A DNA stretch of 64,000 nt from Axinella damicornis (GCA_963931865.1 OZ007513.1:12177467-12241466); one strand, 5' to 3'; shown: positions 32,686 through 44,875, counted from the stretch's first letter. Translations and numbers: made by a program. The notes: generated by a model not told the origin, from the letters alone.

Positions 32686-35025
32686 TTATGTCATTTTTTT
32701 TAGCAGCAGGCGCATGCATACTGGACTCTGGCATTTACACTGCCAGCAATGGCTGAAGAATCAGACCCAAGCATCTCAAAAGCCAACCCTTTTCTCATTG
32801 TTTTCTGGATGAATACTAAGCCAGTGCTCCCTGAGCTGAAGACCATAGCTAAGTATAGTGTAGCTAAAATAGCTATACCAGATAGTAGTAGCGACACATT
32901 GTTGAGTCTTTAGATAGGCATTCACCCCTCTCACAGAACACAGTCTAGTAACATATATAGCACAGAGAATTTACCTCAGTCTAGTTACGGTAACACAACA
33001 GCGCAAGGCACTTCTAATTCAGCGATCTTGAATAATAATTACGTACCGTTACTAAGTGATCGTTTAAGTGCGCATGCGTACAAACATAAAAATGGCGTGA
33101 CAAATGAAGCCATAGTTATTAAGTGGGCAGCTGTAGCCGCCTGGTGGAGACTTGGAGGTTGCCAAAAAGCGATGGGTTGGTGCACTGCTCGGTGTAAAAT
33201 GCTGCTGTTTCGTGCGAAAACCATCATGAGGGATTGAGGCGACGTTGAGCTAGCCCGTCTGAAAGAAGAAAGAAGAAGAAGAAGAAGAAAGAAAAACAAT
33301 TTGCTCGTTTTGCGAGTACCTGGTGTGGTACTTTCGCGACGGTTTTTCGCGATGCGAGGAGTCTTGTTGGTCATGAAAACACCCGAAGATGAACGGTATG
33401 TGGTTATAAAGGCTTATAAGTGTACCGTTTCTGAGATTTGGAGAGATTCTTTTGTATTACCATATATTGCGTGTACGTCGTATCCCTACATACAGAGTCT
33501 ACCGACTCTGTGATAAAATGGGACAATAGTTAGATAGCCCTGCCTTATACAGGTAGTATTGCCAAAATGTTGTTGTTTATACAGTCACCTCAATGAAAGT
33601 GATGAAGGATAGCTCAAATTGCTTTGGACATGAAGCAGAACAGGTTTGAACAGAAGTGGAACTACTGGTTCACAGCAGTCAATCTAACAACTATCGAGCT
33701 GCACAATGCTTATACATTGTGTATATACCGTCACACATAAACACACTACTGGTGATGCTGCTACACCTCCAGTTTTTGTATACCATAAGCGATCAAAAAC
33801 TGGAGGTGTAGCAGGCCTGGGGATGAGACTAGGTCAAACAATAACCCTTTGTTTGAGTACAGGCACGAGTCCATCAAACATCATGCACGCACATGCACCT
33901 CGACTCATTTTGATTGGTGTACATGCAAAAATCAGGTAAGATTACCCAACACTCCTCCAGAAGAGAGCAGCAGACACAGCAGCCACACAAGACACATTTT
34001 TTGACTTCACCTTCACTGACAAATCTTGAGTACGCAATTGATAAGAGCACCTCCCACTTTTTGAAATCTAATGTATAGTGCATTCATTTATGCTTGGTTG
34101 TCTGTCAACAAGAGCTATATGAATATTGTCCTTTGTAACCTGATGCATACACAGCTGTTCCCAGGCCCCCACCCCCAGCTTTTCGTTGCTTGCAATAATT
34201 ATGGAAATTATGAAATTATGGAGTGCTGGGCGGGGCCTGGGTTATACATCCTCACTTAGTCATCTGGAAAGTCCTTCATTAACAAATTTGAGGGGAGGTA
34301 CAGTATAGGTAACTAGGGCCAGACATCACCTTTGGGAGGTCATTGTTCTAGTGTTCCAAACAAGAAACGATGATAGTCTATTAAATTAAGCACTCACTCT
34401 ACAGTGTACATGTAGTCTTTTGAGCTACACAAATTTCTCTCACTCAGAAAGCTGGGGGTGGGGGGTAGGGAAGAGGTCTAGCAGATGTTATTAGCATGCA
34501 TGAAGTGTGAACTATGACGAACTGAGCGAAAGAAAATTGGTCTAGCTCAATAGACTAGAGCAAGTGATTTAACTCTTTACCAACCAATGGCTGCAAAAGC
34601 TGTCATGAGCTCCATAAGAATTTATGTGGGAATTTAATACTATACCCGGTTTTTGCTTCATTAAGCTGTTTCTTACGGGTTGGTAAAGAGATAATAGACT
34701 ATCAGCATGCTGAAAAATTATGCAGTTGTTCAACTTCTTGGGTCTATTCATGGCCAATTGCTACCACCAGTACGTGGGTCAGTGCTGAAAATCAAGCAAG
34801 TGGGTAGCATAACGTTCCATGATGTTTCATACATTTACAAGGCCACCTGGGTCATTCCCTCCAGCTGCTCCAGTGAAGCAAGTTGGAATGGCCTAGACAA
34901 CATTTTCTGTGTGTGTTGAGATTGCAGAAGTGGACTGGGAAACTATTAATATCACAGGACTGTATAGCAGGATATTGTTCTTCAAATTTGATTGCAACTA
35001 GATTGTTGGTACTATAGCGCTGAAT

Positions 35026-38000
35026 TCAAATTTCAACTCCACGTTTCTTCATTCTTGTTCTAGCAGTCACTTTTGAATTAGGCTGTTTTCCGTTCTCCAA
35101 TGCATGGAGCAGACCTCCTCTCTTTCGCTTGGTTCCCTTGGTACACGCCTTCTTTAGAACTGGATCACTACACCTGCTATCGAGCTCACTGTGACCACAC
35201 CTGCTATCGTTGTCGACTGAACTGAGCTCACTGTGAAGTGATTGACTGCTACACTCCCCATTCTGACAGCAATGTCTGGACTTGCTTGTAAAATACTCCT
35301 GGACGCTCTGTTGTCTGGTTACCGTGGTGATGCCTGGACTTGTAAAAGTAGACTCCTCCTCCTCTTCCTGGTGGCATAAACAAAGCACATTATTAGTCAA
35401 ATACATATTACATTGTCCCAGTCAGTATTATTGCTGTACGTAAACTCGGGGGAGGAGTACCGCCCCTTCCTGTCAAGTTCCTGATTCGTGATGTAAGTGG
35501 ATAGGCGTGGAATAAACTTGTTACTACTCAAAGGGAAGAAACTTACCCTCAAGTCGAGTTGCGGTGAAAGATTGAATTCTATATGTAAATGTTTTAACAG
35601 AAGGGACAGATCGGTTGCAACAGAAAGGGTTAAAGGAGCAGAAAACCACGACGTTATAACCTAGTATTAACAACTAGTATTATACACCCCACACAAATTC
35701 CTGAGAGACCATGATGGTTCATGCTGTCATCGGCTATAGTTAGCTCCACCTGATTCACATCCAGTGACTGCCGGCTCCTTTTCCTGCCCAGAACACAGTC
35801 CAGGTCCTCCGACGTTACAGCAGAGAGATCCTTGCTCCGAAGGAACCTCTTGTACCTGAACGTTAAGATCAGAAATTAACAGCTCAATTATGTGGTCTGA
35901 CGCGTATACACTGTTCTCTCTTGGGGGCCTCCTTATAAATTAGTACCAATGTACCCCCTGAGAATTGAACCACCCTGTTCTTTGACACACTACTGTTTTT
36001 GTACGTGTACTAAGGCTGACAGGCAGAAGTGTGTGCCCTTTCGGAGTCTTTGTGGTCTAAGTTTCCATTGGTTAACCACTTGAAGTACCTGACTAGGCAG
36101 CTGTTGACAGAATGCTAAGATTCTCATTCTGAGGAGAGTACTGCTGAAGGATACACTGACTACTGTATGCACTTGGGAGCAGTGTTCTCGCTAGGCCTTT
36201 AGCAGTCTAGCCACTAGCCCCTCTCCGCCCGGCCAATCAATGCAAGCGGGCGCGCGGCAAAGCCACGTGCGGAGGGCGAAGAGGGTCTAGCAAACATTGC
36301 ACTTGATCACGTTTCTCTGGAATGCCAATTACATTTACCTGTGAACCATTTACCTGTGAACCGGTGAAGTGCCAGCTGGAGTTGAGGACGAGTTCTGTAC
36401 CCTTGGAGGCATCCACATTGGACTAGTTTAGCTCGAGTGTAGGCTTCTAGACGCTCTCTGCCAGGCTGATCGCACGCGAACGGCTCGGTTTACAACCACG
36501 AAAGTCATGAATAAATTTGGAATGAACCGCTTCATTGAGATCTGATTGGTCAGTTGAAATGCAATCAAGTGCAATGTTTGCTAGACCCTCTCCGCCCTCT
36601 GCGTGCGGCTTCACCGCACGCCTGCTTGACCGGCTGGGCGGAGAGGGGCTACCGGCTAGACTGGGCCTTTAGCACCCTGTGCAGCACCATTTGGTTAATC
36701 AAATCTCCATTTGGATGTGGTAAACTTAAGTAGGTGCACCATTTGGATGATTCCTTAATTATTCGAGGGGCAACCGCACTCCTGGTACAGTAGCAGTCAA
36801 TAAAAAGTTTACGTTCCGTTTACAAACAACGATCGTTCTACGTCCGTTCCGTTCATACGCAATCTGCCCGTACTACGGTTGCTGAGTCAGCAATTATCGC
36901 CGTCGCGAGTAAGCGGCCAAGTTCGTCGACTTTTATCTCCGGTTACAAGTAAGCTGCAGACAAGGGACAAACGCCAGCGTATAGTTAAGGCCTTCCAATA
37001 AGGCATATTTAAAAACCAGCCAGACCTTTCGAGGGATGTGCAAGTTCCAAGAGCTTTCGCTTGGTGGGCGGGGTTTTCGGAAGCGATCGATCGCATTGCC
37101 ACTGTATCTCCGGTTCTGCGTAAGCTGTGGACATCGAACAAAGACCACCAGGGAGAGAGATCCAGGGCCTAAAACATAACCCAGGTAGAACAGCGTCGGA
37201 CATAGGCTGCATCCGCTATAAGCGTTAAAAGTTTTTACTACGCTTGTATACCGTAAAAACGGTGCGTATAAACACTGACGTAGCAATAATTTCACACCGT
37301 TTTCTCACCGTAGAACGATCGTTGTTTGTAAACGGAACGTAAACTTTTTATTGACTGCTACTGTAGCCGCGGTTAAACGGTAGCACAAGCTAAGTGTGAC
37401 AGTTCGTTCCAATTATCACACAACACATGAGTACCATGATAGCTACATGTGTATAATATAGATATAGGGAAGATCAGAAATTATTTAGAGTGCTCTCAAG
37501 TACCGAATAAAACGTAGCCGCGTTGCAACCCCGGTTGCGACTTGCCGCAGCGCAAGCTAAGTAATACGTTCCAATTAACACACATGCCACGTGGCAACCA
37601 CGCTCAGTCGATCGCGAGCAATGGCGACCAAAAGGAAGACAAAACATTATTACAGCACTCACAACTTCGCCAGCACGGTGAGTTTCAGCATGTAAGCGTC
37701 AGTGAACGACAGCGATTACGGCCGTGTGGTCAGAATCTTCGTGTGCCTTTCCTAAGAACGGTACTGCCACCGGAAGTCGATGGATCGCTCGAGCAATGGC
37801 GGCCAACGGCGAGACAAAAGCGCTCATATCTCCACCACCAAGGTGAGTTTCAGCACGATTATTTTGATTTTGTGTCACTGCATCATAGCGATCACGACGG
37901 TGTAGTCGAATCTTTGTAGGTCATTCGGAAATAGTAAAACTTTATTACCCCGTGCGCATGCGCAGCAGGGGGTAGAGTGATTGGTTTGTCTGTCAGTCTG

Positions 38001-41000
38001 TCTGTCCATAGATGTAGAGCGGTTTGAGCAGTGAAGGCCTTGTTGAAGGCTTATTTTAGGATAGAAGTGTCAGAATTCAGAAAATACTAGCATCTACGTA
38101 ACTCACAGACCAGAGATCTACTCGAGAGGCCGAGAAAAGCTGCGTGAAAGTCGTGCTTCTAATTTATACAACTTGACCACACCCTATTTCTAACATTACT
38201 GCCACAACTTACGGTATCTCATTCTGCATGCTGATATCGCTGTAAATCGTGGCCTAGCTAGCTCATCGTGCATGCTGTATGAATAATCGGTGGTAGGCCT
38301 AAGCTTATAGCTGTCAAGTCAAAGTTGCGCACGGGGTACGTGCTCTGCTGAGCACCTCTAGTTAATTATTTAGATTAGTTTTAGTTAGATCGAGGGGCAA
38401 CCGCACTCCTGGTAGCCGCGGTTAAACGGTAGCTCAAGCTAAGTGTGTCAGTCCGTTCCAATTATCACACATCATGTGAGTACCATGATAGCTATATACA
38501 GGGATGATCAGAAAAAATTATTTAGAGTGCTCTCGAGTACCATTCATAAAGTAGCCTCGTTGCATACCGTAGCATAAGCTAAGTATTGCAATACGTTCCA
38601 ATTAACGCACATGCCACGTGGCAACCACGCTCAGTCGATCGCGAGCAATGGCGACCAAAAGGAAGACAAGACATTATTACAGCACTCACAACTTCGACAG
38701 CACGGTGAGTTTTGCCATGCAAGCGTCAGTGAACGACAGCGATCACGGCCGTGTGGTCAGAATCTTCGTGTGCCTTTCCCGAGGGCTGTACTGCCACCGG
38801 AAGTCAAAGAGAGCGCTCGAGCAATGGTGACCAACGGCGAGACAAAAGCGTTCATATCTCTACCACCAAGGTGAGTTTCAGCACAATTGTTTTGATTTTG
38901 TGTCACTGCATCATAGCGATCACGACGGTGTAGTCAGAATCTCTGTACTCCATTCCGAAATAGTCAAACATTTCAATGATTACATTATATTACGCGGCAC
39001 AATTTTTCCCCTACCAGGAGTGTAATAACGAGGGGCAACCGCACTCCTGGTAGCCGCGGTTAAACGGTAGCACAAGTTAAGTGTGACAGTTTGTTCCAAT
39101 TATCACACATGACGTGAGTACCATGATACAGTAGCGGTCAATAAAAAGTTTACGTTCCGTTTACGTACAACGATCGTTCTGCAGAGTAAAACGGCTCAAA
39201 AAACGGTGTGAAATTATTGCTACGTCAGCGTTTATACGCACCGTTTTTGCGTAGTAAAAACGTTTAACGCTTATAGCGGATGCAGCCTATGTCCGACGCT
39301 GTTCTACCTTGGTTATGTTTTAGGCCCTGGATCTCTCTCCCTGCCGGTCTTTGTTCGATGTCCGCAGCATTCGCAGAACCGGAGATACAGCTGCAACGCG
39401 ATCGATCGCTGCCGAAACCCCGCCCACCAAGCGAAAGCTCTTGGAACTTCCACATCCCTCGAAAGGTTTGGCTGATTTTTAAATATGCCTTATTGGAAGG
39501 CCTTAACTATACGCTGGCGTTTTTCCCTTGTCTGTAGCATACTTGCAACCGGAGATAAAGGTCGACGAACTTGGCCGCTTACTCGCGACGAGATAATTGC
39601 TGACTCAGCAACCGTAGTACGGACGGATTGCGTACAATAAGAACGGAAACGGACCGTACCGTAGAACGAATACGGAACGTAAACTTTTTATTGACCGCTA
39701 CTGTAGCTATGTATAGGGAAGATCAGAAATTATTTAGAGTGCTCTTAAGAATAAAACCATTCATAAACTAGCCGCGTTGCAACCCCGGTTGCGACTTGCC
39801 ATAGCGCAAGCCAAGTATTGCAATACGTTCCAATTAACGCACATGCCACGTGGCAACCACGCTCAGTCGATCGCGAGTAACGGCGACCAAAAGGAAGACA
39901 AGACATTATTACAGCACTCACAACTTAGCCAGCACGGTGAGTTTCGGCACGTAAGCGTCAGTGAACAACAGCGATCACGGCCGTGTGGTCAGAATCTTCG
40001 TGTGCCTTTCCCGAGGGCTGTACTGCCACCGGAAGTCGAAGAGAGCGCTCGAGCAATGGTGGCCAACGGCGAGACAAAAGCGTTCATATCTCTACCACCA
40101 AGGTGAGTTTCAGCGCAATTATTTTGATTTTGTGTCACTACATCATAGCGATCATGACGGTGTAGTCAGAATCTTTGTAGGCCATTCCGAAGTACTGTAG
40201 TCAAACGTTTATTATATTATATTATACGAGGGGCAACCGCACTCCTGGTAGCCGCGGTTAAACGGTAGCACAAGCTAAGTGAGTACCATGATAGCTATAT
40301 ATAGATATAGGGAAGATCAGAAATTAGAGTGCTCTCAAGTACCGAATAAAACGCAGCCGCGTTGCAACCCCGGTTGTGACTTGCCGCAGCGCAAGCTAAG
40401 TAATACGTTCCAATTAACGCACATGCCACGTGGCAACCACGCTCAGTCGATCGCGAGCAATGGCGACCAAAAGGAAGACAAAACATTATTACAGCACTCA
40501 CAACTTCGCCAGCACGGTGAGTTTCGGCATGTAAGCGTCAGTGAACGACAGCGATTACGGCCGTGTGGTCAGAATCTTTGTGTGCCTTTCCTAAGAACGG
40601 TACTGCCACCGGAAGTCGATGGAGCGCTCGAGCAATGGCGGCCAACGGCGAGACAATATAATATAATATAATAAACGTTTGACTACTTCGGAAATTATAT
40701 TATATTACATTACGCGGGTTTCCCACTTAACATTCAATAGTAGTGTGTAAACAAAGCCATTCACATGTCTGATTATTCATAGTGCACCACTTGGATGTAG
40801 ATTTCTGGCGAGAACACTGGTGCAGGGGCGGCAGCGGCATAAAAGAAGTGGTACGGCCCACTATCGTAGCGCACTGCGGAAGGCGGTGCCCGGAGGCGCT
40901 GTGCGTGTCGACAGAGGCGCGAAGCGGTGACCTGTCCGCGCGAAGCGCGGAAAAAAATTTTCGCATGTATTTTTAGCGATGAGGAAACGCTCTCGTAGCA

Positions 41001-44000
41001 TCAAAATGGCCGTTTTGGGAAAGAAAAGACCTTGGCTGCTGTGGAGTTCCAATGGTAGGCCCACAACTAGGACGAGAAACGGATGCAATTGCCGAGTCTG
41101 CATATAAGATCAAGCGTAAGTTATGCGTGACTACACTGCACGTGATATTAAAATCAGGTCGGCTGGAAAAGTGGTCCGGCCAAAGCCGGACCAGCCGGAC
41201 CGGCGGCGCCGCCCCTGTGGTGCCCTTCAACTTACGTAGCAGTAAACCAGGTGGAGATCGAGTTGCGGATACTGACCGACGATGCATGAGTACAAAACAG
41301 CAAACATGGGCACTCACCCTTTCATAGATGAATGGGGAACAACCTATAGAGTGGCCACTCCCTGTTTGGTGAGCATGTAGTATATAGTGTAGATATAGGC
41401 TAGCTGTAGCCTCGTTCCCAGTCCCACGCCCAGCTTTCCGTCGCTGCTTAGGAAGTCAAATTTCTTGGGCTTGAAGCATACTACGGAATGTATAATCATT
41501 GTATAATCCCGTGGTGTTAAGTGCCTGCGAAAGTGTCTGCTGAAGGCTCCCATGTCGACCAAGCGCGATCATGGCTACTCATATCAGGAGAGAAGATGTA
41601 CTAACCTTTTGCCGCTCACCCTCGGCCCATAGAAGGTTTTTGAAGCATCCTTTGCTGTCCATGGAATCTGCTTCCCGTTTGATTGGCAGTCCTTTAAGGC
41701 ACTTTACTGGCGTAAAATACGAAGAACGGCCCCTGAGGGCTAGGGCCAGCATTAGCTTGAACCTTTGAGGGGCCCCTTCGTTGTACTTGATCCCTCTACT
41801 GACCTCACTTCCAAAACTCTCAACTTGATCCTTCATAAGCGATGTCACAGGGCTCGCAACCGAGCGCAAGTCTTCAGGAGTTGTCGCCACGATGTAGTGT
41901 TGCCTTACACAGTCAAGCGCTAAGGGCAAACTGGCATGGCAAAGGCTCTTGGCCGTTGTCTTCTCCAGCACGCGAGTATTCAAAGTGATTACTACGTAAT
42001 TATTAACAATCTCGCAATCTCATTGGTCCTTACCACATTCCGGTAATAAGCCCAAGAAATTCGACTTCGTTCACCAGACCGTCTCTCCCCTTGGGGGGTG
42101 TGGTCTGGGCACGAGACTATGTTGACACCACCAGACTGGTGGGCATTAATTGGAATAATTAACACATACACAGGAAATTGAGCCAATAGTAGGGGTTGGA
42201 CACTTTTACAGGTGGGCGCTCTTTCATGAGACTATGGTATATCGACTGTGTAGTCTATTGTAACGTACAGTGGAAACGTACATGTGTCTTCCTGACTGTC
42301 TGGCAGTCTCCAGTAGAGAGTTGGGCTCTGAATGCACGGGAGAGGGATGGTCTGCAAGGATTGAGAGGTGAAAGGTGAGGGGTCAGGGCAAGGTAGACAG
42401 ATGATAGACACACAGGGGGTGGTACCCGATCATCTGTTTCGCATCAACCCGTCCATGGCGTTGCGAATGACGAATGGTATAGATGGAGGTTTTTGAACAC
42501 TCTGGTCTCCAGCACTCAGACTGACATTACCAGAGAGCTTATTGGTCAGGCAGCACCCGCCGTGTATCTACCCTCTGTCTCAATGATGTACCAGCGGTAC
42601 TTTGCACACTGCAATGTAACAAAAACTGGCAGTGGAAGTGGCCTGGGAACAAGGTACTCATACACACCACACACTAGAACGATTAGTTGACTAATTCTTA
42701 CGTGGTGATTAGTCGCTGTGCATGCGCAATTCATTACCTTGTGCTCACAGTTGTGACAAGATGGCTGAGAGCTCTGCTAGTTCTAGCTCGGGCGCCATAC
42801 ATTGGTCCGGCGGTAGCCGGGTCTGTCAGACCTGCTCCACTGCCAACACAGGAACTGTGAGCCAAGCTAGCTGAAGCAGTCTAGCATTTCAAACTTCCCA
42901 TTTAGTACTCAGTAATTGATTAGTCATGTAAGCTTTTAGCCAATTAGTCGACCAGGGATATAGCCTAGTTGTTCAAGCCTAGCCTCGTTCCCAGGCCGTT
43001 CCCACCGCCAGTATTTCATCGCTTCCAGTATGAAATACGGCGGGGGAAGGCCTGGGAGATCTGGTCACGTGCGACACCATCAAGTAGACACATGGTAGAC
43101 ACACGGAGGGCGGTGCCAAACGAAGAATCTCAACGTCCTGTGTTGTACTGTCCGTCCAATGGCTGGATATCAGAGTGTTCGCAAGGCAGAGACGATCGAT
43201 ACTGTTCGTTGTTCACAACGCCGGGGACAGAACGACGCGAAACAGGTATTTTAATGGTTGGGCACTGCCCCCCGTGTGTCTACCATCTGTCTACCTGACG
43301 TCATCGCACGTGACCAGATCTCCCAGGCCTTCCCCCGCCGCAATTCATACTGGAAGCGATGAAATACTGGCGGTGGGAACGGCCTGGGAACGAGGCTAGT
43401 TCAAGCCCACTACACCTTGGTTAGCATTGAGGCCTGCCAGGATCTGGTCAAAGGCATCCTGCTGCTCTATCCAGTCGTCGTCACGACCTTTCTTCCCTCC
43501 TAACCCTGCAGGAACAAGAGCAACAAATTTGCAATTAGCAAATCATAAGCAGTCATGTGACAGCAACAAGCAGTCATGTGACAGCAAGAAGAGAACAAGA
43601 CTGGCTCACAGTGAGACAAAATTGACCTATACATGTAGTGTAACAATGCTTACTCAGCACACACACACACACACACACCTCACACCCACCCACACACTCA
43701 TACCCCCACCCACACACTCATACCCCCACCCACACACTCATACCCCCACCCACACACAAGCACACACATACCCACACCCACACACCCACACATAATCCAC
43801 ACCCACACCAACCCACACACACACCAGTGTTGTCTCTGTTCCTCTGAATCTTCACGTGCTCCTTCCTGCCCTCTTCCATGGCACCAAGACCCTTCCCCTC
43901 CTTCCACCCCATCCTCTGCAACATACGGTACCCAAACTTACTCGTATCTGAAACACAAGACAAGGGAACAGGCACACTACATGACAAAGATGCACATACA

Positions 44001-44520
44001 GCTGCAGCTTTCTTCAGTCCAACTGCCTGGTGGATGGGAAGCAGTGTCTGCGTTACTAAGGCAACCGCATGTGTTCCTTGCAGAACACTCTGACTCTGTG
44101 TTGGATGTACAATTATATACATGTGCAGTACCAATACAGTATGCGGACAAAAGCCTTTAAAAGTGATAGTCTAGTACCACGGGGGGGGGGGGGGGGGGGG
44201 GGGGATTGCTACATTTTGCCACGTGAGAAAGGATGCACAGGTGCCAAACCTGGCCATCCTAAACCTGAACAAGAAATTCGGAAGGGTCAAAAACTTGATC
44301 CAGCTTGTAAATACTTCTACAAGCCACACACAGACTACGCCCTGTCTGATAGTGGATCATACTTGAAGCTCACGAGAAAGGCCGCTATGTCTCCTCCAAC
44401 TATAATTTATGTATTACAGAGATCTTCTGCATCGAGCTCCAATTATTACTCACCTTTGCTCCAGAAGGTATTCCTTGGGTCCTGGCTCCACCTCTGTCTA
44501 TCCTTCTTCTCCGCCAACAT
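35026..44520 (-). CDS. PINX1: PIN2/TERF1-interacting telomerase inhibitor 1 homologue (G-patch protein)
   Basis: Exons found: 44520-44454 (start, MLAEKKDRQRW), 43947-43825 (G-patch, FGYRMLQRMGWKEGKGLG), 43505-43416 (DDDWIEQQDAFDQILAGLN), 35855-35750 (YKRFLRSKDLSAVTSEDLDC), 35367-35026 (SVQEYFTSKS, basic C-terminus, TGA). The order and motifs match animal PINX1, a nucleolar protein that in vertebrates binds telomerase and TRF1 and takes part in rRNA processing. The phases of 43416 (1) and 35855 (entry 2) do not join, so at least one exon of the region corresponding to the human EKSKISKNRVHY segment is missing from my model between 35.9 and 43.4 kb. That stretch is packed with repeats. The C-terminal region is Lys/Arg-rich and contains a small internal repeat (DSRCGHSELDSRC). 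Identity is strong; the gene model is incomplete. Confidence 0.88.
36205..36663. mobile_element. 459-bp inverted-repeat element with 11-bp target duplication
   Basis: The ends are GTCTAGCC / GGCTAGAC with arms of about 100 bp that share CCCCTCTCCGCCC and GGGTCTAGCAAACATTGCAC. The duplication GGCCTTTAGCA flanks it at 36194-36204 and 36664-36674. No transposase frame is present, so it is a non-autonomous element. Confidence 0.85.
36788..37363. mobile_element. 576-bp DNA transposon (MITE) with TA duplication, copy 1
   Basis: Terminal inverted repeats of about 55 bp start CAGTAGCAGTCAATAAAAAG. TA flanks both sides (36786-36787, 37364-37365). The uninterrupted sequence CTCCTGGTAGCCGCGG in cassettes 2-4 is the empty site. 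The TA target suggests Tc1/mariner-like mobilisation. It has no intact coding frame. Confidence 0.9.
39129..39703. mobile_element. 575-bp DNA transposon (MITE) with TA duplication, copy 2, inverted
   Basis: Same family as 36788-37363, with its interior in the opposite orientation. Ends are CAGTAGCGGTCAATAAAAAG and its complement. TA lies at 39127-39128 and 39704-39705. The empty site ACCATGATAGCTA is present in cassettes 1, 2 and 4. Confidence 0.9.
41579..41983 (-). pseudogene. Possible RecQ-type helicase fragment
   Basis: A 134-codon open stretch contains VASPVTSLMKDQVESF, which resembles the RecQ motif around SPLISLMKDQV. The neighbouring residues do not follow the family well and there is no Walker A or DEAH box. 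It is probably a truncated copy carried with repeats inside the PINX1 intron. A chance resemblance is possible. Confidence 0.3.
42980..43398. mobile_element. 419-bp long-TIR element, parent type of the TAGCCTCGTTCCCAG MITEs
   Basis: Inverted repeats of about 100 bp start TAGCCTCGTTCCCAGGCC and run through ATTTCATCGCTTCCAGTATG to AGATCTGGTCACGTGCGA. The perfect 9-bp duplication GTTCAAGCC lies at 42971-42979 and 43399-43407. A 9-bp duplication with long TIRs is typical of Mutator-like elements. It sits in the PINX1 intron beside exon 43505-43416. Confidence 0.9.
43661..43822. repeat. CA-rich microsatellite and CACTCATACCCCCACC minisatellite
   Basis: Consists of (CA)n followed by several copies of CACCCACACACTCATACCCC. 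It abuts the splice donor of the PINX1 G-patch exon at 43825, so the intron starts directly in the repeat. Frames read through it are not genes. Confidence 0.85.
44181..44204. repeat. Poly-G tract (24 G)
   Basis: An uninterrupted run of G on the + strand. A similar tract lies at 44695-44716, and a poly-C run at 57832-57855. Their lengths may be assembly-sensitive. Confidence 0.9.
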
Positions 44521-44823
44521 GGTCGTTGATATCACACGTACAGTGTAGGCCTATGTGCGTTTATTAGAATACGCACATGGCGTAACCTTCGACCTTTGAC
44601 CCGAGCAGAGCAGCCCCACCCACCGAGTGGATCAGGCATTACGCCGGCGGAGGTTTTAATTTCGAGGGGGTTAAGGTTGGTGGGAAGAGGAAGAGGGGGG
44701 GGGGGGGGGGGGGGGGAGAGAAATTGCTTATGGCAAAAATGGCAGTGCAGGGGGGAGGATAAAGCAGTGGTCCTGAAAGGGCCTGAAATATGCATAAACG
44801 CTGATAGCATTCCAATTGTATCC

Positions 44824-44875
44824 TAGTCTCGGAACCAGACCCTTTGCGCGGGGGAAGGGTCTGGTTCCAAGACTA
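44824..44875. mobile_element. 52-bp foldback MITE, second family, perfect 9-bp duplication
   Basis: The palindrome begins TAGTCTCGGAACCAGACCC. ATTGTATCC flanks it at 44815-44823 and 44876-44884. The target length is the same as that of the TAGCCTCG family, which suggests the same type of transposase. Confidence 0.88.

Larger units (their letters stand above)
32253..35025. other. Spacer or intron between receptor gene 2 and PINX1
   Basis: It must contain the missing 5' exon and promoter of receptor gene 2, but no ATG exon with a signal peptide and a phase-1 donor was recognised. Contents seen: a MITE (32349-32399), a large inverted repeat (32413-32685), a GAA-rich microsatellite (about 33261-33296), a hairpin (33759-33811, arms CTACACCTCCAGTTTTT) and a worn MITE (about 34154-34245). 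An NRF1-like site GTGCGCATGCGTAC is near 33068-33081. Confidence 0.5.
36765..40672 (+). repeat. Four tandem copies of a cassette with ATG mini-exons and splice donors
   Basis: Copies begin with GAGGGGCAACCGCACTCCTGG at 36765, 38392, 39030 and 40228. Each contains CACATGCCACGTGGCAACCA, then a mini-exon ATGGCGACCAAAAGGAAG ending ...AGCACG|GTGAGT, and then a second mini-exon ATGG(C/T)GGCCAACGGCGAG or similar ending CACCAAG|GTGAGTTTCAGC. First mini-exons: 37621-37677, 38648-38704, about 39880-39936 (ATG lost to ACG) and 40460-40516. Second: 37796-37842, 38824-38870, 40056-40102 and 40635 onward (truncated). Copies 1 and 3 are split by TA-flanked transposons. This may be an amplified promoter and first exon, or part of a mobile element; it runs opposite to PINX1. 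Confidence 0.75.
35856..43415. other. Repeat-filled central intron region of PINX1
   Basis: About 7.6 kb between two PINX1 exons. It holds a 459-bp inverted-repeat element (36205-36663), four promoter/first-exon-like cassettes (36765-40672), two TA-flanked transposons (36788-37363, 39129-39703), a possible RecQ-like fragment (41579-41983), half of a MITE (about 41407-41450) and a 419-bp MITE-family element (42980-43398). One missing PINX1 exon probably hides here. Confidence 0.6.

Noticed and set aside
32397..32812. The same peptide predicted from both strands
   Set aside because: Artefact of a large inverted repeat; no splice sites or homology.
32700..32899. A hydrophobic frame (SLLLSGIAILATLYLAMVFS) that would make a good signal peptide for receptor gene 2
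   Set aside because: It opens with GTG, not ATG. The overlapping ATG (32899) is in another frame and soon stops, and no phase-1 donor fits the IgGFc exon at 32252.
37542..40671. Repeated 90-130 aa frames starting MPRGNHAQS
   Set aside because: The frame runs across splice donors and is not kept in all copies. The ATG-to-donor mini-exons in another frame explain the conserved parts better.
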